In this document: positions 22,707 to 30,992 of the stretch, in pieces
Numbering within the stretch: the stretch's first letter is position 1
Layout of the letters: each line of letters starts with the position of its first letter
From: WYEN01 sp049976205
GTDB lineage: Archaea; Thermoproteota; Thermoprotei_A; Sulfolobales; AG1
Assembly (NCBI GenBank): GCA_049976205.1
Contig: JBMFIR010000012.1
Span: forward strand, 1 to 38,844
Direction of reading: 5' to 3'
DNA: 38,844 nt
Notes under the pieces: model-generated
Databases searched by the model: none
The model's input: the letters and a program-made list of their open reading frames with translations, nothing else
Told to the model about the DNA's origin: nothing
Position numbers and translations under genes: made by a program

Positions 22707-24413
22707 ATGAGTTATTTGGCTGAGGCTCTTGCTAAGGTTAAGAGTGTTAGTAGCTTGAGTGGTTCTGAGGCTATGGATCTTCTGGTTTTTAATTGGAATA
22801 GAGATGAGAAGTGGGATGTTTTTCTATATGATCTCTCGAGAGATATGATTAGCAAGGTGACTAGTTCTCCCGACTCTAGTTTATTTCCTCGTTTCTCTAA
22901 TAGAGGTGATAAAATTGTTTTTTCTAGGGATCGTGATGGTGATGAGAATTACCAGATCTATGTATATGATCTGGTGAGTAAGACAGAGACTCAATTAACA
23001 CATGATTACAAGTATTATCATATTAGACCTGTTTTTAGTCCTAGTGATGAGAAGATTGCTTTTCTATCTAATAGAGGTGGTAAACCAACACAGATCTTTG
23101 TTTGGAGAAAGGGAGAATTCATTGAGTTAACCAGATGGAGTGAGCCAATATTCGTTATTGATTGGTTAAGTGAGAAAGAAATAGTGTATGTGAAGGGTGT
23201 TTATAACAATGAGCTAAGGATCATAAATATAGAGGATTTATCGGATGAACTCTTACTGAAATTTGAGAAGTCCGAGATCGATCTAGGCGACGTGGATAGG
23301 GAGAAGAGAAGGATCTTATTCACATCAAATAAAGACGAGTGGTACGATATAGGAGAACTATATATTGACGAGAGAAGGTGGGAATGGATCTATAGGAGCA
23401 GTCACGAGAAATACGAGCCTCAATATTATAAGGACAAGATCCTCTTTATAGAACTAGTTGATGGAGTATATTATCTTAAGAGCTTCGATAGAGAAGATCC
23501 TAGGAAAACAGAGATCGTGGCAGAGGGAGTAGTAGAGTACGAGATCTTTGGCAGAAACATAGCTTATATATCTAGTCTATCAAATAAACCAAGTTCTTTA
23601 GTGGTGAATGGTAGAGAGGTCATTGATAACACACCTCCTGAATTAAGAAACAAGTTGGTGAGATCCGGCGTAAGCTACTACAGATCCTTTGATAATAGAG
23701 AGATCCAAGCAATAATCTATAAACCCGAAAAATGGAACAAGATCGCTGTGATAAATATTCACGGAGGACCGGACGCGAATGCGGCAGACATTTGGAATCC
23801 ACTTTCCCAGTTACTGGCTCTTGAGAACTACATGGTTATTCTACCTAATTACCGTGGTAGCACGGGCTTTGGGAAGACGTTCCAGCATTTAAATGATAAA
23901 GATCTTGGGGGAGGAGATCTTAGAGACATAATCTACGCCGCAAAATACGCTAGGGAGCTAGGTGCGGAGAAAATAGTTGTTTTAGGAGCATCTTATGGAG
24001 GATATTTAACGGCTCTTGCATTAACAAAAGCACCTGATGAGTGGGATGCTGGTATAGCTATCGTAGGCTTCTATAACTGGTTTACAGAATATGAGAATGA
24101 AGCTGATTACTTAAAAGCTTATGACTCAATTAAGATGGATCCTGCCTTATTCAAAGATAGATCTCCTATATTCTTCGTTGAGAATATTAAGGTTCCGGTA
24201 CTCTTTATTCATGGAGCAAATGATCCTAGGTGTCCTGTTGAGGAGGTTTACCAAATAGCTAATAAGCTTAGGGAGCTGGGGAGGATCTACGAGCTACTTA
24301 TCTTCCCAGACGAGGGGCATAGTGTAAGGAAAGATAGTAATAGAGTAGCTATGTATAAAAAAATTATTGAGTTTCTAAACAAAACTGTTTCTAGAGGAAG
24401 TAAAAGCTTATGA
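22707..24413 (+). CDS. S9-family serine peptidase (acylaminoacyl-peptidase/prolyl oligopeptidase type)
   Basis: Cytosolic peptidase that trims oligopeptides or acylated N-termini. An N-terminal beta-propeller (about residues 25-310; repeats such as SPDSSLFPRFSNRGDKIVFSRDRDGDENYQIYVYD) gates a C-terminal alpha/beta-hydrolase domain. The triad is visible: Ser435 in GASYGGY, Asp512 in GANDPR, His544 in DEGHS (numbers from TTG 22689). INIHGGPD near residue 360 is the oxyanion motif. TTG 22689 opens the frame; a GGTG at 22695-22698 favours TTG 22704 or ATG 22707. The promoter abuts the divergent tRNA. The stop overlaps the next gene by 4 nt (ATGA). Confidence 0.92.
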   Translation: MSYLAEALAKVKSVSSLSGSEAMDLLVFNWNRDEKWDVFLYDLSRDMISKVTSSPDSSLFPRFSNRGDKIVFSRDRDGDENYQIYVYDLVSKTETQLTHDYKYYHIRPVFSPSDEKIAFLSNRGGKPTQIFVWRKGEFIELTRWSEPIFVIDWLSEKEIVYVKGVYNNELRIINIEDLSDELLLKFEKSEIDLGDVDREKRRILFTSNKDEWYDIGELYIDERRWEWIYRSSHEKYEPQYYKDKILFIELVDGVYYLKSFDREDPRKTEIVAEGVVEYEIFGRNIAYISSLSNKPSSLVVNGREVIDNTPPELRNKLVRSGVSYYRSFDNREIQAIIYKPEKWNKIAVINIHGGPDANAADIWNPLSQLLALENYMVILPNYRGSTGFGKTFQHLNDKDLGGGDLRDIIYAAKYARELGAEKIVVLGASYGGYLTALALTKAPDEWDAGIAIVGFYNWFTEYENEADYLKAYDSIKMDPALFKDRSPIFFVENIKVPVLFIHGANDPRCPVEEVYQIANKLRELGRIYELLIFPDEGHSVRKDSNRVAMYKKIIEFLNKTVSRGSKSL

Positions 24414-24754
24414 CAACACAAAAAGTGAGTTTAGGAGAATTCCTAGGATACCCATATATTGAATGTGATATTGAAACAGGAAAGATTTTCTTAGAGAAAT
24501 TAAGTGAGAAATTAGGCTATTATTCAGAGGATTTGAGAGACACGATCAGAATACTTAATAACTACGAGGAGTTCTACTCGTATGCGATAAGAAAAGGAAA
24601 GGAATTTATTGTGCCTTCTAAGAGAGAGAGTGACTTTATAAGGGGAAGAGTAGTTATTGACAAAATTAAACCACTTGATCGAGACCGAGTCATGATTATT
24701 TTTGAGAGAAGAATTGATAAGGAATTACTCAGACAAATAGCTAGTGAAATATAG
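24410..24754 (+). CDS. Hypothetical protein coupled to the S9 peptidase gene
   Basis: 114 residues; its ATG overlaps the peptidase stop (ATGA), so the pair is translationally coupled. It has a mixed alpha/beta composition, mostly charged and soluble, with a strand-rich end (RGRVVIDKIKPLDRDRVMIIFERRID). No zinc ligands, membrane helices or known motif are visible. No family is recognised. The coupling suggests a role with the peptidase, but none is shown. Confidence 0.6.
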   Translation: MTTQKVSLGEFLGYPYIECDIETGKIFLEKLSEKLGYYSEDLRDTIRILNNYEEFYSYAIRKGKEFIVPSKRESDFIRGRVVIDKIKPLDRDRVMIIFERRIDKELLRQIASEI

Positions 24755-24842
24755 ATCCGGTAGTGTAGAGTTTTTAGACTCTTGTAAATAATGTTTATAT
24801 TTTCCTTCTCAAGTATATGTAATTAGCTAGGTTGTTTTGAAA

Positions 24843-25172
24843 ATGAGTTCATCGGAAGAAGAAGTTGAGGAGATTGAAGAAGTTGAGGAGGAGCGCTTAG
24901 GAGAAAGTGAGATTGAGATTAGCGAAGAAGTTGAGGAGATCGGTTTCACACTTGATCAAATTAATTTAATGATTCAAGCAACAGAGATCTGGGATCAGTT
25001 ATTAAGAGGATCTGCTTCAATTGAAGAAGCAAAGAAAATACTTGATCGAGGCAGAGGAGTAGCTTCTTCACAACAAGAAAAAGTTTTATCAGCTGAAAAA
25101 GAAGAGGCTAAGAGCGAGAAGAAGACTATTACCATTAAAAAGAAGAAGAGTAAAAGTAAGAAGTCAAAGTAA
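24843..25172 (+). CDS. Small charged protein with acidic N-terminus and Lys-rich tail
   Basis: 109 residues from ATG 24843 (an outer TTG at 24837 adds two). The first 36 residues are mostly Glu and Ser; a helical core follows (FTLDQINLMIQATEIWDQLLRGSASIEEAKKILDRG, written here in pieces: FTLDQINLMIQATEIWDQLL then SIEEAKKIL); the last 28 residues are largely Lys and Ser. The bipolar charge suggests binding to nucleic acid and to a basic partner. A TATA-like GTTTATATTTT (about 24793-24803) precedes it. Its stop is 2 nt before the Lhr-type helicase start, so they are probably co-transcribed. Not recognised. Confidence 0.62.
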   Translation: MSSSEEEVEEIEEVEEERLGESEIEISEEVEEIGFTLDQINLMIQATEIWDQLLRGSASIEEAKKILDRGRGVASSQQEKVLSAEKEEAKSEKKTITIKKKKSKSKKSK

Positions 25173-25174
25173 CT

Positions 25175-28021
25175 ATGCATCAATATTTGCATCCCAGGAT
25201 TGTTACTTTTTTAAGAGAGAGACTAGGTTTCGAGAAGCTTACACTAGTTCAAGAAAAAGTCATCGACTACTTCGCTAAGACAATTGATGGTAGAGTAAGG
25301 AGACAGTATAGACATTTACTTGTTTCAGCACCTACAGGCAGTGGGAAAACCTTCGCGGTTCTTTTACCAATATTATCAGAGATCTTGGGAAATCAAGTAT
25401 CTGACGAACCTGTGAAGATCCTTTATATAACCCCTCTAAGAGCTTTGAATAGAGATCTCCTGGATAGAATGAAAGAATTGTTTAATTACTTAGGTTTCGA
25501 AACCGCTGTTTGGCACGGAGATACCTCAGAGAGTGAACGAGAAAAAATCAAGAGTAAACCGCCTCTAATGATCATAACGACACCTGAGAGTCTACAATAC
25601 ATCTTAGTGTCGCCTGAGCTGAGAAAAAGTCTCAGAAATATTGTATATGTAATTGTGGACGAGATCCATGAATTAATCGATGACGAAAGAGGATGTGAAT
25701 TAAGTGTTGGATTAGAGAGACTATGGAGACTAACTAATTCTCATATGAGAATTGGTTTATCAGGTACTATAAGAGATCTTGATTTAGTCGCTCGATTCTT
25801 ATCTAGTAATAGACCATACGATATAGTAGACGTCTCATACGAGAAGATATACGACGTGGATGTGCTGGCTCCTGAGGTAGCGAGTATAGAAGACTCTGAT
25901 CCTAGGATCGATAAATTATCTGAGTTAGCGGAGGTTCTTAAGAAGCCTATTCTTATATTCTCTAATACTCGTGATGAAGTTGAGTATTTAGGAGGCATTC
26001 TTAGAAAAAGAGGATTCAATATATATGTTCATCACGGATCTCTTTCAAAAACAGAGAGATTAGAGGCAGAAAAAACTTTACGAGGCGGAGAAGTAGATGG
26101 TGTAATAGCTACTTCTAGTCTTGAGCTAGGGATTGATATTGGCTATCTAGATAATGTGATACAGATATCTTCTCCTAGACAGGTTACGAAACTTATTCAA
26201 AGAATCGGTAGAAGCGGTCATCGAGAAGAAACTATATCAAGAGGCTACATAGTTACTTCTGATAATATATATGATGTTGCTGAGAGTATTGTTATTGCTA
26301 GAAGAGTTAGAGAGTTTAGATCAAATAAGAAACTACTTGAGAAACAGAGAATAAGATCAAATCCTCTAGATGTATTAATTCATCAGATAATAGGATTAGC
26401 CCTAGAGAATAATAATGAAGTTTCTAAACAAGAGATCTATGATTTGGTGAGAAAGAGTTATTGTTTCAATAACCTAGATCCAAGAGATCTGGAGGAAGCG
26501 CTCGAGTACATGAGAAATGCTCGATTAATCAGGGTAAGAAACGATAAAGTCAGTGCAACTACTAAAGGGAGCATATACTATTATACAACAACAATGATTG
26601 TTGACACAAAAAAGTATAGTGTTATAGATATAGTGTCGAGGAAGAAGCTTGGGACATTAGATGAGGAATTTGTATTGAAATCATTATCTAAAGACGACAC
26701 GATTATTCTTAGTGGAAGAATTTGGAGGATAGAGAGAATCGAGGAAGGCTCAATCTATGTCTCTGAGTACTCAGGTGAGGAAGTTATTGTGCCTAAGTGG
26801 ATCGGTCAACAAATACCTGTCGATAAAAACGTTGCTCGAGAGGTCTGTGGACTACTAAATATGGTGCATAAAGATCCTGAAAAGAGCCGTAAAATATGGA
26901 GAGATCCTGCCCTAGAATTAATACACAGAAAATTAATGAAATCTGAAATAGATCCTGAGATGCTTCCCGGCAGCAATAAGTTAATTGTCGAAAACTATGA
27001 TAAGGATCTTATCGGCTCAGATGCTTATATGAGTATTCTACATATATGCTTAGGAACGAGAGGAAATAGATCATTAGCCTACTATATTCAAGAGGCCTTG
27101 TTGAGGGACTTAGGTGTAGAGTCGATCATATCTTCAACACCTTATAGTCTAGTCATTTTATTGAGACACTACATAGATCCTAAACAATTAATCGAGACCC
27201 TGGCTAAGAAAAGATCTTTAGAGGAGATAAAGAGTATCTTAATTAATTCATTGGAGAATTCAGACGAGATCAGGTGGTATATTGTCGCGGTAGCTAGAAA
27301 AATGGGTGCTATTAACAAAGAAGTTTCTCTAGATGAGGCAAAGAGGTTCTCTAGATTCTATAAAGGAACTATTATATGGCGAGAGGCTCTAGAGGAGGCT
27401 TTTTATGAATTACTCGATATAGATACTCTATACGAGTTTCTTGAGAAGCTTTGGCACGGTAAAATTACCGTTAAAATTTTCTTACCAAATAAACTATCTG
27501 TATTATCTAACGAAACACTGTTACTACTCTCAGGATTTAATAGAAGATTTCGTGAAGTAAGAGAATTATTAAGTGCAGATACAATGATTGATATCGTTAA
27601 GAAAAGACTTGATTATAAAGAGATTGAGTTAATATGTATAGTCTGTGGATACTCTTTCACCAAGTACATAAAAGATCTTGATGAGACCGTGAGATGCGAG
27701 AGATGCGGGTCTGTTCTAGTGGGATTAAATAAGTATCGAGATAATAGAGCTAGAGAACTGATCAAGAGAATTCTTGGAGACCCCAAGTACATTTCTAGGT
27801 TAAAGTCTGAGGATAAGGAGCTAATTGATTTCGTGAGAGGTTCAGCGAATCTAATCGCGTCTAATGGTAAAAAAGCAGTTTATGTATTGTCTGCAACTGG
27901 CGTAGGTTTAGAAACCGCTAAGAAAATACTGTGGTCTAGTAAAGATTATAAAGATCTCTTCCGAAACATTATTTATGCTGAGATAAAATATACTAGAACG
28001 AGGGATTACTGGGATAAGTAG
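25175..28021 (+). CDS. Lhr-type superfamily 2 helicase
   Basis: Large DNA/RNA helicase, 948 residues, used in DNA repair or recombination in related archaea. Walker A APTGSGKT (52-59), DEIH (162-165), SGT (196-198), TSSLELGIDIG and the motif VI QRIGRSGH are present. They are followed by a winged-helix region and a long Lhr-specific C-terminal part. A CxxC-x-CxxC zinc ribbon is visible near residue 825-845 (CIVCGYSF, then CERCGS). The C-terminal end (GSANLIASNGKKAVYVLSATGVGLETAKKIL) resembles that of the long aLhr-like archaeal helicases. The ATG lacks a clear ribosome binding site; a TTG four codons later is possible. It is convergent with PCNA-2 with a 3-nt gap. Confidence 0.92.
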   Translation: MHQYLHPRIVTFLRERLGFEKLTLVQEKVIDYFAKTIDGRVRRQYRHLLVSAPTGSGKTFAVLLPILSEILGNQVSDEPVKILYITPLRALNRDLLDRMKELFNYLGFETAVWHGDTSESEREKIKSKPPLMIITTPESLQYILVSPELRKSLRNIVYVIVDEIHELIDDERGCELSVGLERLWRLTNSHMRIGLSGTIRDLDLVARFLSSNRPYDIVDVSYEKIYDVDVLAPEVASIEDSDPRIDKLSELAEVLKKPILIFSNTRDEVEYLGGILRKRGFNIYVHHGSLSKTERLEAEKTLRGGEVDGVIATSSLELGIDIGYLDNVIQISSPRQVTKLIQRIGRSGHREETISRGYIVTSDNIYDVAESIVIARRVREFRSNKKLLEKQRIRSNPLDVLIHQIIGLALENNNEVSKQEIYDLVRKSYCFNNLDPRDLEEALEYMRNARLIRVRNDKVSATTKGSIYYYTTTMIVDTKKYSVIDIVSRKKLGTLDEEFVLKSLSKDDTIILSGRIWRIERIEEGSIYVSEYSGEEVIVPKWIGQQIPVDKNVAREVCGLLNMVHKDPEKSRKIWRDPALELIHRKLMKSEIDPEMLPGSNKLIVENYDKDLIGSDAYMSILHICLGTRGNRSLAYYIQEALLRDLGVESIISSTPYSLVILLRHYIDPKQLIETLAKKRSLEEIKSILINSLENSDEIRWYIVAVARKMGAINKEVSLDEAKRFSRFYKGTIIWREALEEAFYELLDIDTLYEFLEKLWHGKITVKIFLPNKLSVLSNETLLLLSGFNRRFREVRELLSADTMIDIVKKRLDYKEIELICIVCGYSFTKYIKDLDETVRCERCGSVLVGLNKYRDNRARELIKRILGDPKYISRLKSEDKELIDFVRGSANLIASNGKKAVYVLSATGVGLETAKKILWSSKDYKDLFRNIIYAEIKYTRTRDYWDK

Positions 28022-28024
28022 TTC

Positions 28025-28780
28025 TTAGCCAGATCTAGGAGCTATCCAGTAAGTAACTCCTGCTCCACCTTCAAGAGGAATATATATTCTCATTGGTTTA
28101 GAGGGCCCGAAAGATATTGTTGCAATAGTCTTCTTAGGAACTCCTCTAACAACGGTCTTTAGAAGATCTATTGCGTATTTAGCAACCACAGACTCTGACT
28201 TACTTGTTATAGAGAGCACCCCTCTCCCCTCATCTAATTCAGCTAAGTATCTCATTAAATCACCCATAGATCTTATTCTCAATTTATTCTTCTGAATCGA
28301 GAACTCAGCCTCGTCAGATACGACAGCGACATCTTTAACAATACTAGATAATGCGTCAGTGGATATCTGTATCTCAGCTTCATGCTCAATCTCTAATTCA
28401 CCCGGTGGCTCCTCACCTTCTTCTTTTATGTGTATAAGCTGTATTCTCTCTAATCCTGTCTTGAGATTAATTATTTTGAATCTAAGATCTCTATCACCCT
28501 CACTGTACTCAATAGATATTTTCTCGCGTTTACTTAATTTTTTGATAGCCAACTTCAGATCTTCTTTCTCTAGAAAGAGTCTTGCCTCGTTATCAAGATC
28601 GAATCTCTCGAAGACTAGACTAGGAATATTTAAGCTAACCATAATCATTTTATCAGGCGATATACCAACTACCTTAACTCCCTCGCTAGAAACCCTGAGA
28701 GGAATTGATTCTAGAGGAGGAAGAATTATACCAAAGATCTTTTTTATGAATGAACCATCTGAATGAGCTACAGTAAACAT
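28025..28780 (-). CDS. DNA polymerase sliding clamp (PCNA), paralogue 2
   Basis: Second clamp subunit of the window, about 251 residues from ATG 28780. A GGGT site lies just upstream; the frame continues to 28807 but adds nine unlikely residues. The fold is clear: RVSSEGVKVVGISPDKMIMVSLNIP, an interdomain connector rich in Glu and Pro (EEGEEPPGELEIEHEAEI), and a C-terminal half ending IPLEGGAGVTYWIAPRSG. The N-terminal signature has SPDKM where PCNA-1 has DPAKV. Such divergent paralogues build heterotrimers in crenarchaea, with each subunit favouring a different client. Downstream of AIPS on the same strand; its stop abuts the helicase stop. Confidence 0.92.
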   Translation of the reverse strand: MFTVAHSDGSFIKKIFGIILPPLESIPLRVSSEGVKVVGISPDKMIMVSLNIPSLVFERFDLDNEARLFLEKEDLKLAIKKLSKREKISIEYSEGDRDLRFKIINLKTGLERIQLIHIKEEGEEPPGELEIEHEAEIQISTDALSSIVKDVAVVSDEAEFSIQKNKLRIRSMGDLMRYLAELDEGRGVLSITSKSESVVAKYAIDLLKTVVRGVPKKTIATISFGPSKPMRIYIPLEGGAGVTYWIAPRSG

Positions 28781-28844
28781 GCAAGACCCTAATATCTCTA
28801 TATACAAAAAGAATTATTAAAGTAACGAGTCTTTTAACCACATA

Positions 28845-29426
28845 CTATCTAAGTAGCTTTATTATGTGATAAACTCTCTCTGCAAGAGTATAGAATAGTA
28901 ATGCAACAAGTATTAAAGAACCGATCAATAGAAATCCTCTATAGAAGTATGAGATCGCTACAATAACAACTAGTGCTATTACACGCTCACCTCTCTCCAT
29001 TAAGCCTACTCCTTCTACAGCTACACCTAATCCCTCAGCTCTAGCTCTAGAATAACTAATCAATATACTCAAAACAATCAGTATTATAGCGATAACACTG
29101 TCCAAACCTAGGTATATTAGAGAGTATATATAGAAAACATCTGAGACTCTGTCTAGAAAGGAGTCTAAGAATGCACCTAATTTAGATACCTCACCTCTAA
29201 TTCTAGCTATTTCACCATCTAAAGCGTCTAGACCCGCTGATAATAAGACAAAAACTATATAGCCTATATAATAAAGATATAATGTAGCGATTGGGGTAGC
29301 AGCCGCGACTAAAAATCCCGCTATGGTAATCATGTTAGGACCTACTTCTGCCTTTGCTAAGGTAGTGGCTATGGGTTTAATTACATTCTTCAGTTTCTCT
29401 CTGAATCTTGTTAAGATATCAATCAC
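28845..29426 (-). CDS. CDP-alcohol phosphatidyltransferase, probably archaetidylinositol-phosphate synthase
   Basis: Membrane enzyme for archaeal phospholipid head groups. 193 residues with about six helices. The full signature D67-x2-D70-G-x2-A74-R-x8-G84-x3-D88-x3-D92 is present (DALDGEIARIRGEVSKLGAF, then LDSFLD). The size and the start (KPIATTLAKAEVGPNMITIAG) fit archaeal inositol- or glycerol-phosphate transferases; which head group it uses is not certain. Its GTG start lies 1 nt after the stop of the amidohydrolase-like gene, so the two are likely co-transcribed. Another lipid enzyme (UbiA) is at 20632. Confidence 0.85.
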   Translation of the reverse strand: MIDILTRFREKLKNVIKPIATTLAKAEVGPNMITIAGFLVAAATPIATLYLYYIGYIVFVLLSAGLDALDGEIARIRGEVSKLGAFLDSFLDRVSDVFYIYSLIYLGLDSVIAIILIVLSILISYSRARAEGLGVAVEGVGLMERGERVIALVVIVAISYFYRGFLLIGSLILVALLFYTLAERVYHIIKLLR

Positions 29427-29427
29427 C

Positions 29428-30558
29428 TCATATTAGCAGAAACTCCTTTAGGGTTTCTCTTAGCACTGATCTGGCTTTTCTAAAAAGATCTTTTCCTATA
29501 TACAGCGTCTCACCTCCGTCAATAACTATCTCCCCATCAACAATCATTGTCTCGATCTTTAACTCACGATCTATTATATGTCTCGACGCGATTTCCTCAT
29601 TCATGAAAATACCTATAACAGGAGCCTCTGAGAAATCATATATTACAAAATCACTCAAATAACCTCTCTCTAAAGAACCTGCCGGAATATTAAAGAGTCT
29701 TGCAGCTTCTCTAGACAGCTTGTTTAGAATATCATAGTAACTATTACTCTGCTTCGTAAATAATGTGAGTAGGTCTTGAGGCTTATTAGGCCCTGTCCCA
29801 TAAAACACTCCTTCTCTTATTCCCTCGAAAGAATTAGTGTATGTGATCCTTTGCTCAAATCTATTTCTGGAAGCACACGATCCTTCTAAATATTCTATAA
29901 AAACAACCCTTTTATTCACCTCCGCAGATAAATCTTCTTGACATAAATCTCCTCCAGCTAGAGCAGGCATCTCGTGCGGGATATGTGGAAGAGTCATCTC
30001 AAGAATCTCTTTTCTTCTAGTAAATATCGTGATCTTCAATAAACCATCTCTATAATTATGCCACTTCTTAGCCCTTATGAAGTAGTCAAGAATTCTCTCT
30101 CGATCCATACTATCCAGATCTATTGCCACAATTAACCTAGTATTTAATGTATCAACTATTTTTACACCGATCTCTACTTTAGGTAGCTTGGCTACTACAG
30201 TGGTAAATCCATTAACTACTCTCGACGCAATGCCTAGGACACTTAGGTAGTAGAGTTCTGTTTCTGATAATTTATTAACTATTTTCCTATCAAGATCATC
30301 GACATCTCCTACTCTAAAACCAACAAGATCTTTTATAATAGATAGATAAGGTATAGAGAATACGTCAATGAGCCCAGGAGCAATTAATTTATTTTCTCCT
30401 CTGATCACAAGCTCTGGTAAAACCTCTTCTTCAAATATCTCTTCTTCACTTACATCACTAATGAATCTATCTCTAACTAGAATATATCCTTTCTCAATAT
30501 ATTTCTTAGAGCCCTCACTTAGTGTCAGTATAGATGCTCCACTGATAAGAAGCTTTAT
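29428..30558 (-). CDS. Amidohydrolase-fold protein without visible metal ligands; start codon non-standard
   Basis: 376 residues as proposed. The N-terminus (IKLLISGASILTLS, then GYILVRDRFISDVS) and C-terminus (GYLSDFVIYDFSEAPV, MIVDGEIVIDGGE) are the composite beta-sandwich of amidohydrolases related to cytosine deaminase and chlorohydrolase. The HxH after the PG motif is missing (APGLIDVFSIPYLS), as is the late Asp (FYGTGPN), so metal catalysis seems lost. The first ATG/GTG/TTG is GTG 30408, but 50 upstream codons are clearly family-like. The candidate is ATA 30558, 6 nt after a GGTGA site; an in-frame stop lies just before. Role unknown; cotranscription with AIPS hints at a lipid or inositol link. 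Confidence 0.65.
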   Translation of the reverse strand: MKLLISGASILTLSEGSKKYIEKGYILVRDRFISDVSEEEIFEEEVLPELVIRGENKLIAPGLIDVFSIPYLSIIKDLVGFRVGDVDDLDRKIVNKLSETELYYLSVLGIASRVVNGFTTVVAKLPKVEIGVKIVDTLNTRLIVAIDLDSMDRERILDYFIRAKKWHNYRDGLLKITIFTRRKEILEMTLPHIPHEMPALAGGDLCQEDLSAEVNKRVVFIEYLEGSCASRNRFEQRITYTNSFEGIREGVFYGTGPNKPQDLLTLFTKQSNSYYDILNKLSREAARLFNIPAGSLERGYLSDFVIYDFSEAPVIGIFMNEEIASRHIIDRELKIETMIVDGEIVIDGGETLYIGKDLFRKARSVLRETLKEFLLI

Positions 30559-30644
30559 GTTAATTCACCATCCACTTAAAAATCAGCTGTGTAGCAGTAA
30601 TAAAGTATTCACAGGAGTGTTTAGATGATTTCTGAAACATATAA

Positions 30645-30700
30645 TTGGATATATACTTATAAGCTGAGTGATATAATATATTTTTGAGTAATCTGGAGGA
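30645..30700 (+). promoter_or_regulatory. Promoter and ribosome binding site of the RNA polymerase operon
   Basis: CTTATAAG (30656-30663) inside a TATATACTTATAAG stretch is the likely TATA box, with transcription starting near 30687. The site GGAGGATC (30695-30702) precedes the rpoH ATG by 4 nt and is a perfect match to the 16S 3' end. A second AT-rich stretch (ATATAATATATTTTT, 30671-30685) is too close to the gene to serve. Confidence 0.5.
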
Positions 30701-30706
30701 TCATAA

Positions 30707-30988
30707 ATGTCAAAATCACGTTCTTCTAAATCAGGGAAATTTCAGTCTAGACTAGAGTTCGATATTTTCAAACACGAGCTTGTGCCAAAACACGAGATCG
30801 TGCCTGTTGAAGAAGCAGTTAAAATCTTGAAGGAGCTGGGGGTTAAACCAGAAGAGCTTCCATGGATCAGAGCCAGTGACCCTGCTGTTAGAGCAATTGG
30901 TGGAAAACCAGGGGATATTATTAGAGTAATTAGGAAGAGTCCTACTGCAGGTGAGGTGATAGTCTATAGATATGTTATTGCGGGGTGA
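30707..30988 (+). CDS. rpoH: RNA polymerase subunit H (Rpo5)
   Basis: 93 residues. Conserved core: FKHELVPKHEIV, EEAVKILKELGVKPEELPWI, DPAVRAIGGKPGDIIRVIRKSPTAGE, YRYV. The N-terminal 13 residues are Ser/Lys-rich, a small extension over the 75-85 residue norm. Rpo5 sits in the jaw near downstream DNA, like the C-terminal half of eukaryotic RPB5. It starts the operon at ATG 30707 and precedes rpoB by 4 nt. Confidence 0.97.
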   Translation: MSKSRSSKSGKFQSRLEFDIFKHELVPKHEIVPVEEAVKILKELGVKPEELPWIRASDPAVRAIGGKPGDIIRVIRKSPTAGEVIVYRYVIAG

Positions 30989-30992
30989 TTAG

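Noticed and set aside
22700..22730. TTGATGA followed by CTGA at guide spacing
   Set aside because: It lies in the coding start of the S9 peptidase and has no C' or second D box.
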